Positions 8,609 to 17,936 of a stretch of DNA of 57,219 bases are shown here, one piece after another; the stretch's first letter is position 1, and each line of letters begins with the position of its first letter. Below the pieces are notes generated by a model. That model was given only the letters and a program-made list of their open reading frames with translations, did not search any database and was not told where the DNA came from. The stretch is from the NCBI GenBank assembly GCA_025458675.1, contig JALORY010000014.1, forward strand, positions 1-57,219, in the 5' to 3' direction. The stretch comes from Gammaproteobacteria bacterium. GTDB lineage: Bacteria; Pseudomonadota; Gammaproteobacteria; Chromatiales; Chromatiaceae. A program made the position numbers and the translations under genes.

Positions 8609-10330
8609 TTAGACCCTCGAGGGGTCGATTGATTCCCGGCGCCGCGCTCGCCGCTCCAGCCAGCGCCACACGTGGCCCTGGGTCACCGGCCGCCCCGTCA
8701 GCACGTAGTCGAGCACGCGGTCGTCCTGCAGGGTCCAGGTCATCAACGTCTCCGCCCTGGCGAGTCCGCAGAACAGCAGGCGGTCGCCGAAGCCGAGCGG
8801 CTCTCCGTCGGCCGGCATCAGGGTGACCGTCTCGCCGCGCGCGAGCAGGAGAGGCACGCAGCGCAGGACGCCGGTGCGATCGCGCGGGTCCCGGAGCACG
8901 TCGCCGACCGCGACGCGGTTGCCCCCGGCGACTTCCCGTCCGACGGCCCTCGCCTGCCGATCGCCGATGCGCACCTCCCAGATGTCGGGAACCACGTCCT
9001 CGGTGACCGCGGTGATGCGCGCCAGCACCTCGTTGGCCCAGGCGTTGCTCTCGCGCCGCGAGCGGGCGAGGAAGCGCGAGAGCAGCGGCGAGGTGATCAG
9101 GGCGATCACCTCGTGGACGATGCTCTCGCTCGCGTGCATGACGAGATCCGCCTCTACCGCGCGGAACAGCGCGTCGTTCGCGTGCCGGTTCTGGCGGATC
9201 ACGACGAACAGCGCGGGGTTCATCGACTTCGCCGTCATCACGATCGACAGGTTGTTGGCGTCGTCGTCGGTGCCCGCCACGATGCCGACCGCGTCGAACA
9301 CGCCGGCCGCCGCCAGCGTCTCCTCCTCGGTGCCCCGGCCGCGCACGCAGTTCTTGCACCCCGTTCGGTCGGGGTCGGCCTCGACGACGACGGTCATCAT
9401 GCCCGCGCGCTTCATCTCGCGGTGGATCGCCTTGCCGAAGCGCCCATAGCCGCAGATGATCCAGCCGCCGCGCGGCGGGTAGCGCGGCTCGGGCAGCGCG
9501 GTCTGCGGCACCGCGCTCAGCCACTCGTGCAGCAGCCAGGTCCCGGGCGAGCGCAGGGCCATCGCGAGGTGCTCGGCGAACGCCTCGAACGGGTTGATGA
9601 TGTGGTCGGTGTCGAAGGACGCCATGTTCGCGGCCGCGTCGCGGTTGCCCACCCGGCTGATCACGGCGAGCCCGGGGTGCAGCAGCTTGGCGGCGATGGC
9701 CACGCTCAGGTTCACCTGGTCCCGGTTGGTCAGGGCGACGACGGCGTGGCACCGGCGGGACTTGAGACCGGCATCCATCAGGTTCTCCGGCAGGCTCGCG
9801 TCCGCGCACAGGCCCGGCACGTAGACGTCGTAGTCCTGGATCGCGAGCGCGTTCACGCGCTGCGGGTCGATGTCGATGGCGACCGCGCGGCGCCCGCGCT
9901 CGGTGAGCGCCTTGACCAGCAGGCTGCCGGTGTCGCCGAAGCCGCAGACCAGGTAGTAGCGTTCGCGGATGCGGCGCACGTCGCGCACGAACCCCTGGCG
10001 CGTGCGTGCCTCCCGGAACGCCGGGTCCTGGAACAGGCTGATGATCGCGCCGATCCCGTAGAACCACGGGATCACCGTGAGGTAGATGGTGAAGGTCGCC
10101 CACAGCCGCTGGGCGTCCGAGAAGGCATACGGGATCTCGCCGAAACCAATCGTCGTCGCCGTGTAGGTCACGAAGTAGAAGGCGTGCAGGAAGCTCATCT
10201 GCTGGCGCACGCCATCCAGCGTCGGGCCCGGCACGAGCACCATGCCCAGCACCGCGACCGCATACGCGCAGATCAGCATGAGCAGCGGCGTGCGCATCCG
10301 CCGCATGATGAGGAAGGTGATGGGGCTCAT
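8609..10330 (-). CDS. Two-TM potassium channel with two RCK (TrkA-N) domains
   Basis: 573 residues. Helix 1 is about 14-34, a pore helix and filter follow (TATTIGFGE at 57-65), helix 2 is about 77-100. Two RCK modules come next: the first begins YYLVCGFGDTG near 126, the second GGWIICGYGRFGK near 288, and a TrkA-C-like segment lies near 470-560. This is the MthK/GsuK-like design in which cytosolic nucleotide or ion binding gates K+ flow. The filter is TIGFGE rather than the common TVGYGD, a change that may alter selectivity. The DUF6394-like gene just upstream (19-bp gap) probably shares its transcript. Confidence 0.9.
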   Translation of the reverse strand: MSPITFLIMRRMRTPLLMLICAYAVAVLGMVLVPGPTLDGVRQQMSFLHAFYFVTYTATTIGFGEIPYAFSDAQRLWATFTIYLTVIPWFYGIGAIISLFQDPAFREARTRQGFVRDVRRIRERYYLVCGFGDTGSLLVKALTERGRRAVAIDIDPQRVNALAIQDYDVYVPGLCADASLPENLMDAGLKSRRCHAVVALTNRDQVNLSVAIAAKLLHPGLAVISRVGNRDAAANMASFDTDHIINPFEAFAEHLAMALRSPGTWLLHEWLSAVPQTALPEPRYPPRGGWIICGYGRFGKAIHREMKRAGMMTVVVEADPDRTGCKNCVRGRGTEEETLAAAGVFDAVGIVAGTDDDANNLSIVMTAKSMNPALFVVIRQNRHANDALFRAVEADLVMHASESIVHEVIALITSPLLSRFLARSRRESNAWANEVLARITAVTEDVVPDIWEVRIGDRQARAVGREVAGGNRVAVGDVLRDPRDRTGVLRCVPLLLARGETVTLMPADGEPLGFGDRLLFCGLARAETLMTWTLQDDRVLDYVLTGRPVTQGHVWRWLERRARRRESIDPSRV

Positions 10331-10349
10331 GCCGCCGGTCCGGCGCCGG

Positions 10350-10733
10350 TCAGCGACGCAGGGTCACCGTCTCGACGACGAGCAGCACCACCGAGGTGAC
10401 GTTGGCGAACAGCGCGCCGCTCGCGAACGAGACGACGGCAGCCATGGCGTGCGGCGTGATCTCCTGGCTCATGCCATACGTCGACACGCCCCAGATGATG
10501 GCGGCGGTGATGAGCCCGAGGTCGGCGACCAGCGACGTCGCGAGCTGCGTCGCGCCCATCTGCGTGCGGTCCCCGAACTTGAGCACCGTGGCGATCAGGT
10601 TCACGACGATGGCCGCGAACAGCTCATAGGGGCTGTGGTGCACGGGGTTGTCGATCTCGCCGATGCAGAACCCGAAGTTCAGCGTCGCGGCGAGCAGGAT
10701 GAAGAAACCGAAGACCACTTTCTCGGGGTTCAT
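10350..10733 (-). CDS. Small integral membrane protein, DUF6394-like
   Basis: 127 residues, almost entirely membrane-embedded: about four hydrophobic helices, including VVFGFFILLAATLNFGFCIG, LFAAIVVNLIATVL, LVADLGLITAAIIWGV and a final SVVLLVVETVTL. I recall this as a DUF6394-type family but cannot confirm it. It has no predicted enzymatic residues. Its location immediately upstream of the RCK channel, on the same strand with a 19-bp gap, suggests an auxiliary subunit or a partner in ion homeostasis (inference). It diverges from the SIMPL gene. Confidence 0.75.
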   Translation of the reverse strand: MNPEKVVFGFFILLAATLNFGFCIGEIDNPVHHSPYELFAAIVVNLIATVLKFGDRTQMGATQLATSLVADLGLITAAIIWGVSTYGMSQEITPHAMAAVVSFASGALFANVTSVVLLVVETVTLRR

Positions 10734-10858
10734 GGGGGCCTCGTCGCCGCCTGCGGGTGCGTTCCGATTCTAGGCCGGATTCTCGGCCCGCGCGTGCTCT
10801 TGCGGGGCGCCGGGAAAGGGGCGAGAGTGGCGCGCCCCGTCCTTTGCTGGAGACCCCG

Positions 10859-11551
10859 ATGAGCCCGAGCCTGCGCGCGTCGTCCCTGGCCCTCCTCCTC
10901 GCGGCCGCCCCGGCCCAGGCGCACGACGCAGCGCCGACCTACGAGCGGGTGACCTTCGCCGTCAACGCGGGCACCGAGGTGCCGAACGACACGCTCACCG
11001 TGGTGCTGGCCGCGCAGCGTGACGGCCCCAGCCCCCGCCGGCTCGGCGCGGAGGTCAACCAGGCGATGGCCTGGGCGCTGGCCCGCGCGAAGGAAGTGCC
11101 CGGTGTCCAGGCCCAGACGCTCGACTACCGCACGCAGCCCCTCTACCAGAAGGGCACGATGAGCGGCTGGCGCGTCACGCAGTCGCTGCGCCTCGAGAGC
11201 CAGGACGCGGCGACGCTCGCCGAGCTCGTCGGCGCGCTGCAGGAGCAGCTGGTGGTGCAGCGCGTGGACTACGAGGTCTCGCGCGCGGCGCGCAAGACGG
11301 TCGAGGACCGGCTGATCGGCGAGGCCATCGCCGGCTTCCAGGCGCGCGCGCGACTCGTCGCCGAGGGTCACGGGCGACGCGGCTGGCGACTGGTGCGGCT
11401 CGACGTCACCACCAGCGGGGGCGAGCCGGCCCCGGTGCCGCGGATGCGGACGATGGCAGCCGCGGAGGCGGCACCGCCCGCGACGCTGGAAGCCGGCACG
11501 CAGACCCTGACCGTCACGGCGTCCGGCGAGATCGAGCTGACGCCGGACTGA
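10859..11551 (+). CDS. Secreted SIMPL (DUF541) domain protein
   Basis: 230 residues from ATG 10859, chosen because CTGGAGA lies just upstream and a Sec signal follows (SSLALLLAAAPAQA, cleavage before HD). The mature protein shows the SIMPL/DUF541 pattern: an alternating-strand start VTFAVNAGTEVPNDTLTVVL, a long helix with NQAMAWALARAKEV, LDYRTQPLYQKG and the repeat of this plan in the second half. Family members (BP26/OMP28, YggE) are periplasmic, can form channel-like oligomers and are linked to oxidative stress, but no biochemical activity is established. Upstream is a divergent gene with a 125-bp shared promoter region. Confidence 0.88.
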   Translation: MSPSLRASSLALLLAAAPAQAHDAAPTYERVTFAVNAGTEVPNDTLTVVLAAQRDGPSPRRLGAEVNQAMAWALARAKEVPGVQAQTLDYRTQPLYQKGTMSGWRVTQSLRLESQDAATLAELVGALQEQLVVQRVDYEVSRAARKTVEDRLIGEAIAGFQARARLVAEGHGRRGWRLVRLDVTTSGGEPAPVPRMRTMAAAEAAPPATLEAGTQTLTVTASGEIELTPD

Positions 11552-11601
11552 GCCGCCGCCCGGCCCGCCACCCTTCACCCCGCAACCGGAGACCCGCGAC
11601 C

Positions 11602-12063
11602 ATGTCCGAGGAAGGCCGTTTCACGCTCCATCTGGAACAGCTCGAGGGCTTCGAGTTCAAGCTCAAGTTCGACTGGGAGGACCTTCCCGACCTCGTGCTC
11701 GACGAGCCCCCGCCGCTCGGCGGACGCGCCGGTCCCAACCCCTCGCGACTGCTCGCCGCGGCGGCGGCGAACTGCCTGAGCGCGAGCCTGCTCTACTGCG
11801 TGGCCAAGAACGATCCGCCGGCCGGGGCAGTCCGGACCGCGGTCACCTGCCGCATGGTGCGCAACGACAAGCAGCGGCTGCGCGTCGGCGGCATGGACGT
11901 GCGCATCGAGGTGGACGGCGCACTCGCCGAGGCCGCGCGCTTCAAGCGCTGCATGGACCTGTTCGAGGACTTCTGCGTCGTCACGGCCTCGATCCGCGAC
12001 GGCATCCCGGTCTCGGTCGAGGTCTGCGACCCCGCCGGCAACGTGCTGCACCGCACAGGGTGA
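11602..12063 (+). CDS. OsmC family protein
   Basis: 153 residues. The N-terminal strands (FTLHLEQLEGFEFKLKF) lead into the swapped OsmC fold with AAAAANCLSASLLYCVAK, which carries one conserved Cys, and FEDFCVVTASIRDGIPV, which carries the second. Such Cys pairs reduce organic hydroperoxides in OsmC and Ohr; the PNPSRLLAAAAANC version here is closer to YhfA-like OsmC proteins than to Ohr, so a peroxidase role is likely but not assured. It follows the SIMPL gene by 50 bp and precedes rlmI by 7 bp. Confidence 0.88.
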   Translation: MSEEGRFTLHLEQLEGFEFKLKFDWEDLPDLVLDEPPPLGGRAGPNPSRLLAAAAANCLSASLLYCVAKNDPPAGAVRTAVTCRMVRNDKQRLRVGGMDVRIEVDGALAEAARFKRCMDLFEDFCVVTASIRDGIPVSVEVCDPAGNVLHRTG

Positions 12064-12070
12064 GGCCGAC

Positions 12071-13261
12071 GTGAGCGGAGAGTTGCGGCTGCGCAAGGAC
12101 CACGAGCGGCGCCTGCGGGCGGGCCACTGCTGGATCTACGCCAACGAGGTCGATACCGCCGCGACCCCGCTCGGGGTCTTCGAGCCGGGGCAAGCCGTGG
12201 ACGTCGTGAGCCAGCGCGGACAGTGGCTCGGCTCGGGCTACGTCAACCCGCACTCGCTGATCTGCGGGCGCATCGTCAGCCGCGACCGCGCGCACCCGCT
12301 GTCGCGCTCGCTGCTCGTGCACCGCCTCAACGTGGCGCTGGCGCTGCGCGAGCGCCTGTACCCGGGGCCCTGGTACCGCCTGGTGCACGGCGAGGCCGAC
12401 GGTCTGCCCGGGCTCGTGGTCGATCGCTACGGCGACGTCCTCGTCGCCCAGCTCGCGACCGCCGGCATGGAGCGGCTGCGCGAGGACGTGCTCGCGGCCC
12501 TCGACAAGGTCCTCGCGCCTGCCGGAGTCCTGCTGCGCAACGACAGTCCGGTGCGCGCCATGGAGGGACTCCCCGAGGTCGTCGAGACCGGGGCGGGGAC
12601 CGTGCCGGACAGCCTGTCCATCGAGGAGGGCGGGTGCCGCTTCGAGACCCCCGCGCTCGGCCAGAAGACGGGCTGGTACTTCGACCAGGCCGCGAACCGG
12701 GACCGGCTGTCGAAGTACGTCCGCGACCGGCGCGTGCTCGACGTCTGCAGCTACGTGGGCGCGTGGGCGGTGCGGGCCGTCTGTGCCGGGGCTGGCCATG
12801 CCACCTGCGTGGACGCGTCGGCCGCGGCGCTCGACGGCGCGTCCGCCAACGCCGCGCGCAACGGCGTGGGCGACCGCGTCGAGACGCGACGGGGGGATGC
12901 CTTCGAGGTGCTGAAGGCGCTGCGCGCCGCCGGCGAGCGCTACGACGTGGTCGTGCTCGACCCGCCGGCGTTCGTGAAGCGGCGCAAGGACTTCGAGGAA
13001 GGGGCGCTCGCCTACCGGCGGCTCAACGAGCTCGGCCTGACGCTGCTCGAGCGGGACGGCCTGCTCGTCACCTCGTCCTGCTCGTTCCACATGGGTCGCG
13101 ACGACCTGCTCAAGACCGTCCAGCAGGCGGCGCGGCACTGCGACCGCTCGCTGCAGTTGCTCGAGGAGGGGCGGCAGGGACCGGACCACCCGGTCCACCC
13201 GGCCATGCCGGAGACGGCGTACCTGAAGACCTTCTACCTGCGGGTGCTGCCCACCTTCTGA
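12071..13261 (+). CDS. rlmI: 23S rRNA (cytosine-C5)-methyltransferase RlmI-type
   Basis: 396 residues from GTG 12071, the same length as E. coli RlmI. The N-terminal PUA domain (about 1-75, [21 protein letters not shown]) is followed by an RlmI-like beta-linker and a Rossmann SAM-binding domain with [15 protein letters not shown], the catalytic [13 protein letters not shown] and the SSCSFHM motif with the active Cys. It methylates C1962-equivalent cytosine in 23S rRNA. It is translationally close to the OsmC gene and converges with an XRE regulator 6 bp away. Confidence 0.93.
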   Translation: MSGELRLRKDHERRLRAGHCWIYANEVDTAATPLGVFEPGQAVDVVSQRGQWLGSGYVNPHSLICGRIVSRDRAHPLSRSLLVHRLNVALALRERLYPGPWYRLVHGEADGLPGLVVDRYGDVLVAQLATAGMERLREDVLAALDKVLAPAGVLLRNDSPVRAMEGLPEVVETGAGTVPDSLSIEEGGCRFETPALGQKTGWYFDQAANRDRLSKYVRDRRVLDVCSYVGAWAVRAVCAGAGHATCVDASAAALDGASANAARNGVGDRVETRRGDAFEVLKALRAAGERYDVVVLDPPAFVKRRKDFEEGALAYRRLNELGLTLLERDGLLVTSSCSFHMGRDDLLKTVQQAARHCDRSLQLLEEGRQGPDHPVHPAMPETAYLKTFYLRVLPTF

Positions 13262-13267
13262 CGGGCG

Positions 13268-13618
13268 TCAGGCGCGGCGGCCGGCGAGCCGCAGCACCTC
13301 GACGCGGATGCGCTCGCGCTGCCCGCTCGGCAGTGCACGCCAGGAGTCGACGAAGCTGCGCTCCTCGACGCTCAGGCCGTCGCTGCCGCGCTCGTCGCCG
13401 AACAGCAGCCACGCGGGGTTCACTTCGAGCACGGCGGCGATCCCGTCGATCTTGCGCGGCCGCAGGCTCTTGCCGTTCTCGATCTTCTGGATCACCGCCT
13501 GGTTGGTGCCGGCCCGCACCGCGAGCTCCTCCTGCGTCCAGCCCATCTGGCGCCGGCGGTAGCGCAGGCGCTCGCCGAGCGTGCGCAGGCGCATGGACGA
13601 CGGTCTGCTCGGAGGCAT
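13268..13618 (-). CDS. XRE-family helix-turn-helix regulator
   Basis: 116 residues from ATG 13616-13618, preferred because GGTGGAG stands 4 nt before it; an ATG five codons upstream (13633) is an alternative. The HTH occupies about residues 15-70: [25 protein letters not shown], recognition helix [13 protein letters not shown], then [18 protein letters not shown]. The tail [18 protein letters not shown] resembles the small XRE repressors found beside phage or housekeeping genes. No partner toxin is nearby. The 200-bp gap to divergent lgt probably holds its operator; a GAAAG-N7-CTTTC inverted repeat around 13708-13724 is a candidate. Confidence 0.85.
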   Translation of the reverse strand: MPPSRPSSMRLRTLGERLRYRRRQMGWTQEELAVRAGTNQAVIQKIENGKSLRPRKIDGIAAVLEVNPAWLLFGDERGSDGLSVEERSFVDSWRALPSGQRERIRVEVLRLAGRRA

Positions 13619-13819
13619 CGTCTCCACCCTCATGCGGTCACCCGTTCCCCTGCCATCACCTGCACGGCGCAGGCGACGGGGCTAACGGCTGCCCCGGCGA
13701 TTTCTTGAAAGACAGCGCCTTTCGCCGGGAAGGGTCGGCGGATATCCTGTCGACCCGGCGCCCCCGACCGGGATGCGCCCCGCGCCCCGCCGCGCGCCTT
13801 TCCCCACCGCCCGAGCCGC

Positions 13820-14671
13820 ATGATCTATCCCGACATCGACCCGATCGCACTCGACCTCGGCCCGCTCAAGATCCGCTGGTACGGGCTCATGTACCTCCTC
13901 GGTTTCGCCGCCGCCTGGTGGCTGGGCCGGTGGCGGGCCAGCCGACCCGGCTCCGGCTGGAAGCCGCAGGACGTCGACGACCTCATCTTCTACTGCGCCA
14001 TCGGCGTCGTCGCCGGCGGGCGTCTCGGGTACATCCTGTTCTACGGCTTCCAGGACTGGCTCGCGGACCCGCTGCGGCTGCTGCGCATCTGGGAGGGAGG
14101 CATGTCGTTCCACGGCGGCCTGCTCGGGGTGCTGCTCGCCGTTGCACTGTTCTGCCGCGCGCAGGGGCGCCGCTTCTTCGCGGTGACGGACTTCCTGGCC
14201 CCGCTCGTCCCCGTCGGCCTCGGCGCGGGGAGGATCGGCAACTTCGTCAACGGCGAGCTGTGGGGCGCGCCGACCGCGTCCGCGCTCGGCATGCAGCTGC
14301 CCTGCGCGCGCTTCCCGGAACACTGCGCAGGCCTGCCGCCCGACGCCGCGCTGAGCCTGCCGCACCACGCGAGCCAGCTGTACGAGGCCGGGCTCGAGGG
14401 CCTCGCGCTGTTCCTCATCCTCTGGCTCTACTCGTCGCGACCACGACCGACGATGGCCGTGTCGGGGCTGTTTCTGATCGCCTACGGCGCCTTCCGCTTC
14501 CTCGTCGAGCTCGTCCGGATGCCCGATGCGCACCTCGGCTACCTGGCCTTCGGCTGGCTGACCATGGGTCAGCTGCTCACGCTGCCGATGCTGCTGGCCG
14601 GCGCGGCGCTGATGTGGCTCGCGCACCGCAGCGACACCGCGGCGCCGGCGCGCCCGGGAAACGCGCAGTGA
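13820..14671 (+). CDS. lgt: Prolipoprotein diacylglyceryl transferase
   Basis: 283 residues, seven-helix inner-membrane enzyme that transfers diacylglycerol from phosphatidylglycerol to the lipobox Cys of prolipoproteins. Key marks are [30 protein letters not shown] with the essential His, [12 protein letters not shown] with the essential Arg, and [12 protein letters not shown]. It serves the many lipoproteins of this genome, several of which lie in this window. The stop overlaps the thyA start as GTGA, a common lgt-thyA coupling in proteobacteria. Confidence 0.96.
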   Translation: MIYPDIDPIALDLGPLKIRWYGLMYLLGFAAAWWLGRWRASRPGSGWKPQDVDDLIFYCAIGVVAGGRLGYILFYGFQDWLADPLRLLRIWEGGMSFHGGLLGVLLAVALFCRAQGRRFFAVTDFLAPLVPVGLGAGRIGNFVNGELWGAPTASALGMQLPCARFPEHCAGLPPDAALSLPHHASQLYEAGLEGLALFLILWLYSSRPRPTMAVSGLFLIAYGAFRFLVELVRMPDAHLGYLAFGWLTMGQLLTLPMLLAGAALMWLAHRSDTAAPARPGNAQ

Positions 14672-15626
14672 AGCCGTACCTCGACCTGCTCCGCCGCGTG
14701 CTCCACGACGGCAGCTGGCAGGAGAACCGCACCGGCATCCGCACCAAGGCGATCTCGGGGGCGATGCTCCAGTTCGATCTCGCCACCGGCTTTCCCGCGG
14801 TGACGACCAAGCGGCTGGCCTTCAAGTCCGCGATGGGCGAGCTGTGCGGCTTCCTGCGGGGCGCGACGAGCGCTGCGCAGTTCCGCGAGCTCGGCTGCAA
14901 GGTGTGGGACGCCAACGCGAACGACAACGCGCACTGGCGCGCGAGCCCGTACCGGCGCGGGCCCGACGACCTCGGCCCCGTGTACGGCGCGCAGTGGCGG
15001 CGCTGGCCGGCGATCAAACAGCTGCCGGCCGACGCCCAGGCCGCGCTCGCGCAGGCGGAGCGGGACGGTTACCGGCCGCTCGCCGAGGCCCCGGGCGGCC
15101 TGCGCCTGCTGCATCGCGAGATCGACCAGCTGCGCGACTGCCTCGACCGCATCCACGCGCGCCCGCACGACCGGCGCATCCTGTTCCACGCCTGGAACCC
15201 GGCCCAGCTCGACGAGATGGCGCTGCCGCCCTGCCACCTGCTCTACCAGTTCAACGTCGACGTGGCCGGCCGCGAGCTCAGCCTCTGCCTCTACCAGCGT
15301 TCGGTCGACACCTTCCTCGGGCTCCCCTGGAACCTGGCGGAAGGCGCTGCGCTGCTCGCGCTGTTCGGCCGCCTCACCGGATACCGGCCGCGCTGGCTCA
15401 CCTGGTTCGGGTCGGACGTCCACGTCTACGAGACGCACCTCCCCGCGGTCGTCGAGCAGCTCGGCCGGTCCCCCCACCCTGCTCCGACGCTGCAGATCGC
15501 CGCGCGCGTGCCCGACTGCGCGCAGACAGGCCGCTACGAGCCGGAGTGGCTCGAGCGGGTGCGGCCGGAGGATTTCGTGCTCGTCGGCTACCAGCACCAC
15601 CCGGCGATCAGCGCCGAGATGGCGGT

Positions 15627-15630
<4 letters not shown>
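14668..15630 (+). CDS. thyA: Thymidylate synthase
   Basis: 320 residues from GTG 14668, coupled to lgt by a 4-nt overlap. It methylates dUMP to dTMP using methylene-tetrahydrofolate. Visible are the phosphate-binding NRTGIR, nucleophile region [14 protein letters not shown] with Cys189, [13 protein letters not shown] and DVHVYETH. It is about 55 residues longer than E. coli ThyA; the excess (about residues 110-155, Ala/Gln-rich before LHREIDQL) sits where the Lactobacillus casei type enzyme also has its insertion. FolA, which regenerates its cofactor, is encoded separately at 29.2-29.7 kb. It converges with the sigma-54 activator, overlapping by 4 nt. Confidence 0.96.
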
Positions 15631-16952
<1,322 letters not shown>

Positions 16953-17018
16953 GACCGGGACTATATGCCACTTTTGTCACTCTGGGCGCGGACGAGGCGC
17001 GATGCGACAAACGAGAGC

Positions 17019-17036
17019 CTGCGGGATATCCCGCAG
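17019..17036. promoter_or_regulatory. 18-bp perfect palindrome, candidate activator (UAS) site
   Basis: CTGCGGGATATCCCGCAG is a perfect palindrome. It lies 64 bp upstream of the -24 element at 17100, roughly -108 to -91 from the inferred start, where enhancer sites for Fis-type activators normally sit, and 67 bp upstream of the activator's own start codon, so it could also autoregulate. A flanking pair TTTGTC (16973-16978) and GACAAA (17006-17011) may form a second, looser site. A TTGATT core at 17040-17045 followed by an AT-rich stretch could be an IHF bend, but the match is partial. Confidence 0.6.
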
Positions 17037-17099
17037 TACTTGATTAAGTTCTTATCTTTTCCAATGGTTTGGAACGGGAGCTTCGCGTGGTCGATGAAC

Positions 17100-17115
17100 T
17101 GGCACTCTCTTTGCT
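17100..17115 (+). promoter_or_regulatory. Sigma-54 (-24/-12) promoter
   Basis: TGGCAC-N5-TTGCT reads exactly, with the invariant GG and GC dinucleotides separated by 10 bp as sigma-54 requires. The consensus is TGGCACG-N4-TTGCW. It points rightwards and away from the adjacent activator gene; the expected transcription start is near 17125-17127. No gene starts within the next 190 bp before a terminator, so the product is predicted to be an untranslated RNA. Confidence 0.85.
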
Positions 17116-17125
17116 AACTAGTTTG

Positions 17126-17321
17126 CAGCCTAGACCCCGCTCGCGGGGCATCAGGGTCAAAGCGCAGGCGACAACCGGAACAGCGGCCGCCTGCCGCCGG
17201 GCCGCAAGGCCAGGCCCGCTGGATCAGGCTCCTTCGGGGCCTGAGAGTTGGGAGCACTGCTTCTGCTTCCGCATCGCATCTCCTCCTTTGATTGACCGCC
17301 CTCCGGGCGGTCTCTTTTTTT
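17126..17321 (+). ncRNA. Candidate sigma-54-controlled structured small RNA
   Basis: About 196 nt between the sigma-54 promoter and a Rho-independent terminator. Predicted by eye: hairpin CCCCG-CTCG-CGGGG (17135-17148); stem GCGGCC/GGCCGC (17183-17188 with 17200-17205); an 8-bp stem with one bulge and a UUCG tetraloop (17224-17244); then a mostly unpaired, C/U-rich stretch with CTTCTGCTTCC and CTCCTCCTTT (17280-17289), and the terminator. CTCCTCCTTT is complementary to strong Shine-Dalgarno sequences, a common sRNA seed. I see no convincing plus-strand start codon with a ribosome site. I do not recognise an Rfam family. The divergent sigma-54 activator is the natural regulator. Confidence 0.65.
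17294..17321 (+). terminator. Rho-independent terminator of the candidate sRNA
   Basis: An 8-bp perfect stem, GACCGCCC with GGGCGGTC, closes a 3-nt TCC loop and is followed by TCTTTTTTT. The T-tract is on the plus-strand 3' side only, which fixes the transcript direction. It also isolates the lipoprotein gene at 17441 from the upstream sigma-54 promoter. Confidence 0.92.
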
Positions 17322-17440
17322 GGGGCCCACGACCGCCAGGACCGGTCCTGTCCCGGCGGATCCTAAAGACCCCGCCGCGCGGTCCGACAAGATGATGCGC
17401 CGCCGCCGTGGAGCGGCGGACGACGAGGAGGCAGGCGACG

Positions 17441-17914
17441 ATGCGATTTCTCCGATGGCTGGCGCTCCTCGCCGGGCTTCCGACGCTGATCGCTTGCGCC
17501 ACGACACCGCCGCCCGACGCCGCTGCCCCGGCGACGGAGAGCCCCGCGGAGTGGGAGCTCGCGCAGTGGCAGTCCCCCCGCTTCGACGTCCTGCGCAGCC
17601 GCATGCCGGTGCAGGGTCGGGACGTCACCTTCGACATGCTGAACTCGCCGGCGCGGGTGACCCGGGCCGAGCAGGCCGCCCTCGGCGAGTGGGCGGAGAT
17701 CACCCTCACGGCGCAGCGACGCGCGCTCGACGATGCGGCGGCCGTCGAGCCGCCCGAGGTGATCGCGCTCGGCGAGGCGGCCCGCAGCCGCCACACCTCC
17801 AACCTGCTGGCGCTCCACAACGGCGTCCTCAGCTGGGGCGAGTTCAACCGCCGGACGCTGACGATCGACGCCGAGTACCGCAACGCCCTCGCCAACCTGC
17901 GGCTCGTGCGCTGA
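17441..17914 (+). CDS. Small lipoprotein of unknown function
   Basis: 157 residues from ATG 17441, chosen because GAGGAGG stands about 8 nt upstream and a lipoprotein signal follows (FLRWLALLAGLPTLIAC, lipobox LIAC). The mature part is soluble, acidic and alpha-helical, with ARVTRAEQAALGEWAEITL and HNGVLSWGEFNRRTLTI. The last segment recurs in a family of short proteobacterial lipoproteins of unknown role. It follows the sRNA terminator by 119 bp, so it must have its own promoter or depend on read-through. It converges with the P-type ATPase. Confidence 0.78.
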   Translation: MRFLRWLALLAGLPTLIACATTPPPDAAAPATESPAEWELAQWQSPRFDVLRSRMPVQGRDVTFDMLNSPARVTRAEQAALGEWAEITLTAQRRALDDAAAVEPPEVIALGEAARSRHTSNLLALHNGVLSWGEFNRRTLTIDAEYRNALANLRLVR

Positions 17915-17936
17915 CCGCGCCGTCGCCGGGCGGGGC

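Noticed and set aside
12223-14667. Very long plus-strand open frame ahead of thyA
   Set aside because: Out-of-frame shadow of rlmI and lgt in GC-rich DNA, with Arg/Ala/Pro-rich translation; only the thyA part is real.
17224-17274. On the minus strand AAAGGAGGAG is followed by a 16-codon ORF (MRKQKQCSQLSGPEGA)
   Set aside because: The Shine-Dalgarno is just the complement of the sRNA's CU-rich loop. The promoter and T-tract fix transcription on the plus strand, and no minus-strand promoter is seen. It remains a possible alternative.
17069-17395. Open plus-strand frame spanning the candidate sRNA
   Set aside because: It begins before the sigma-54 promoter, runs through the terminator and has no ribosome site or recognisable domain.
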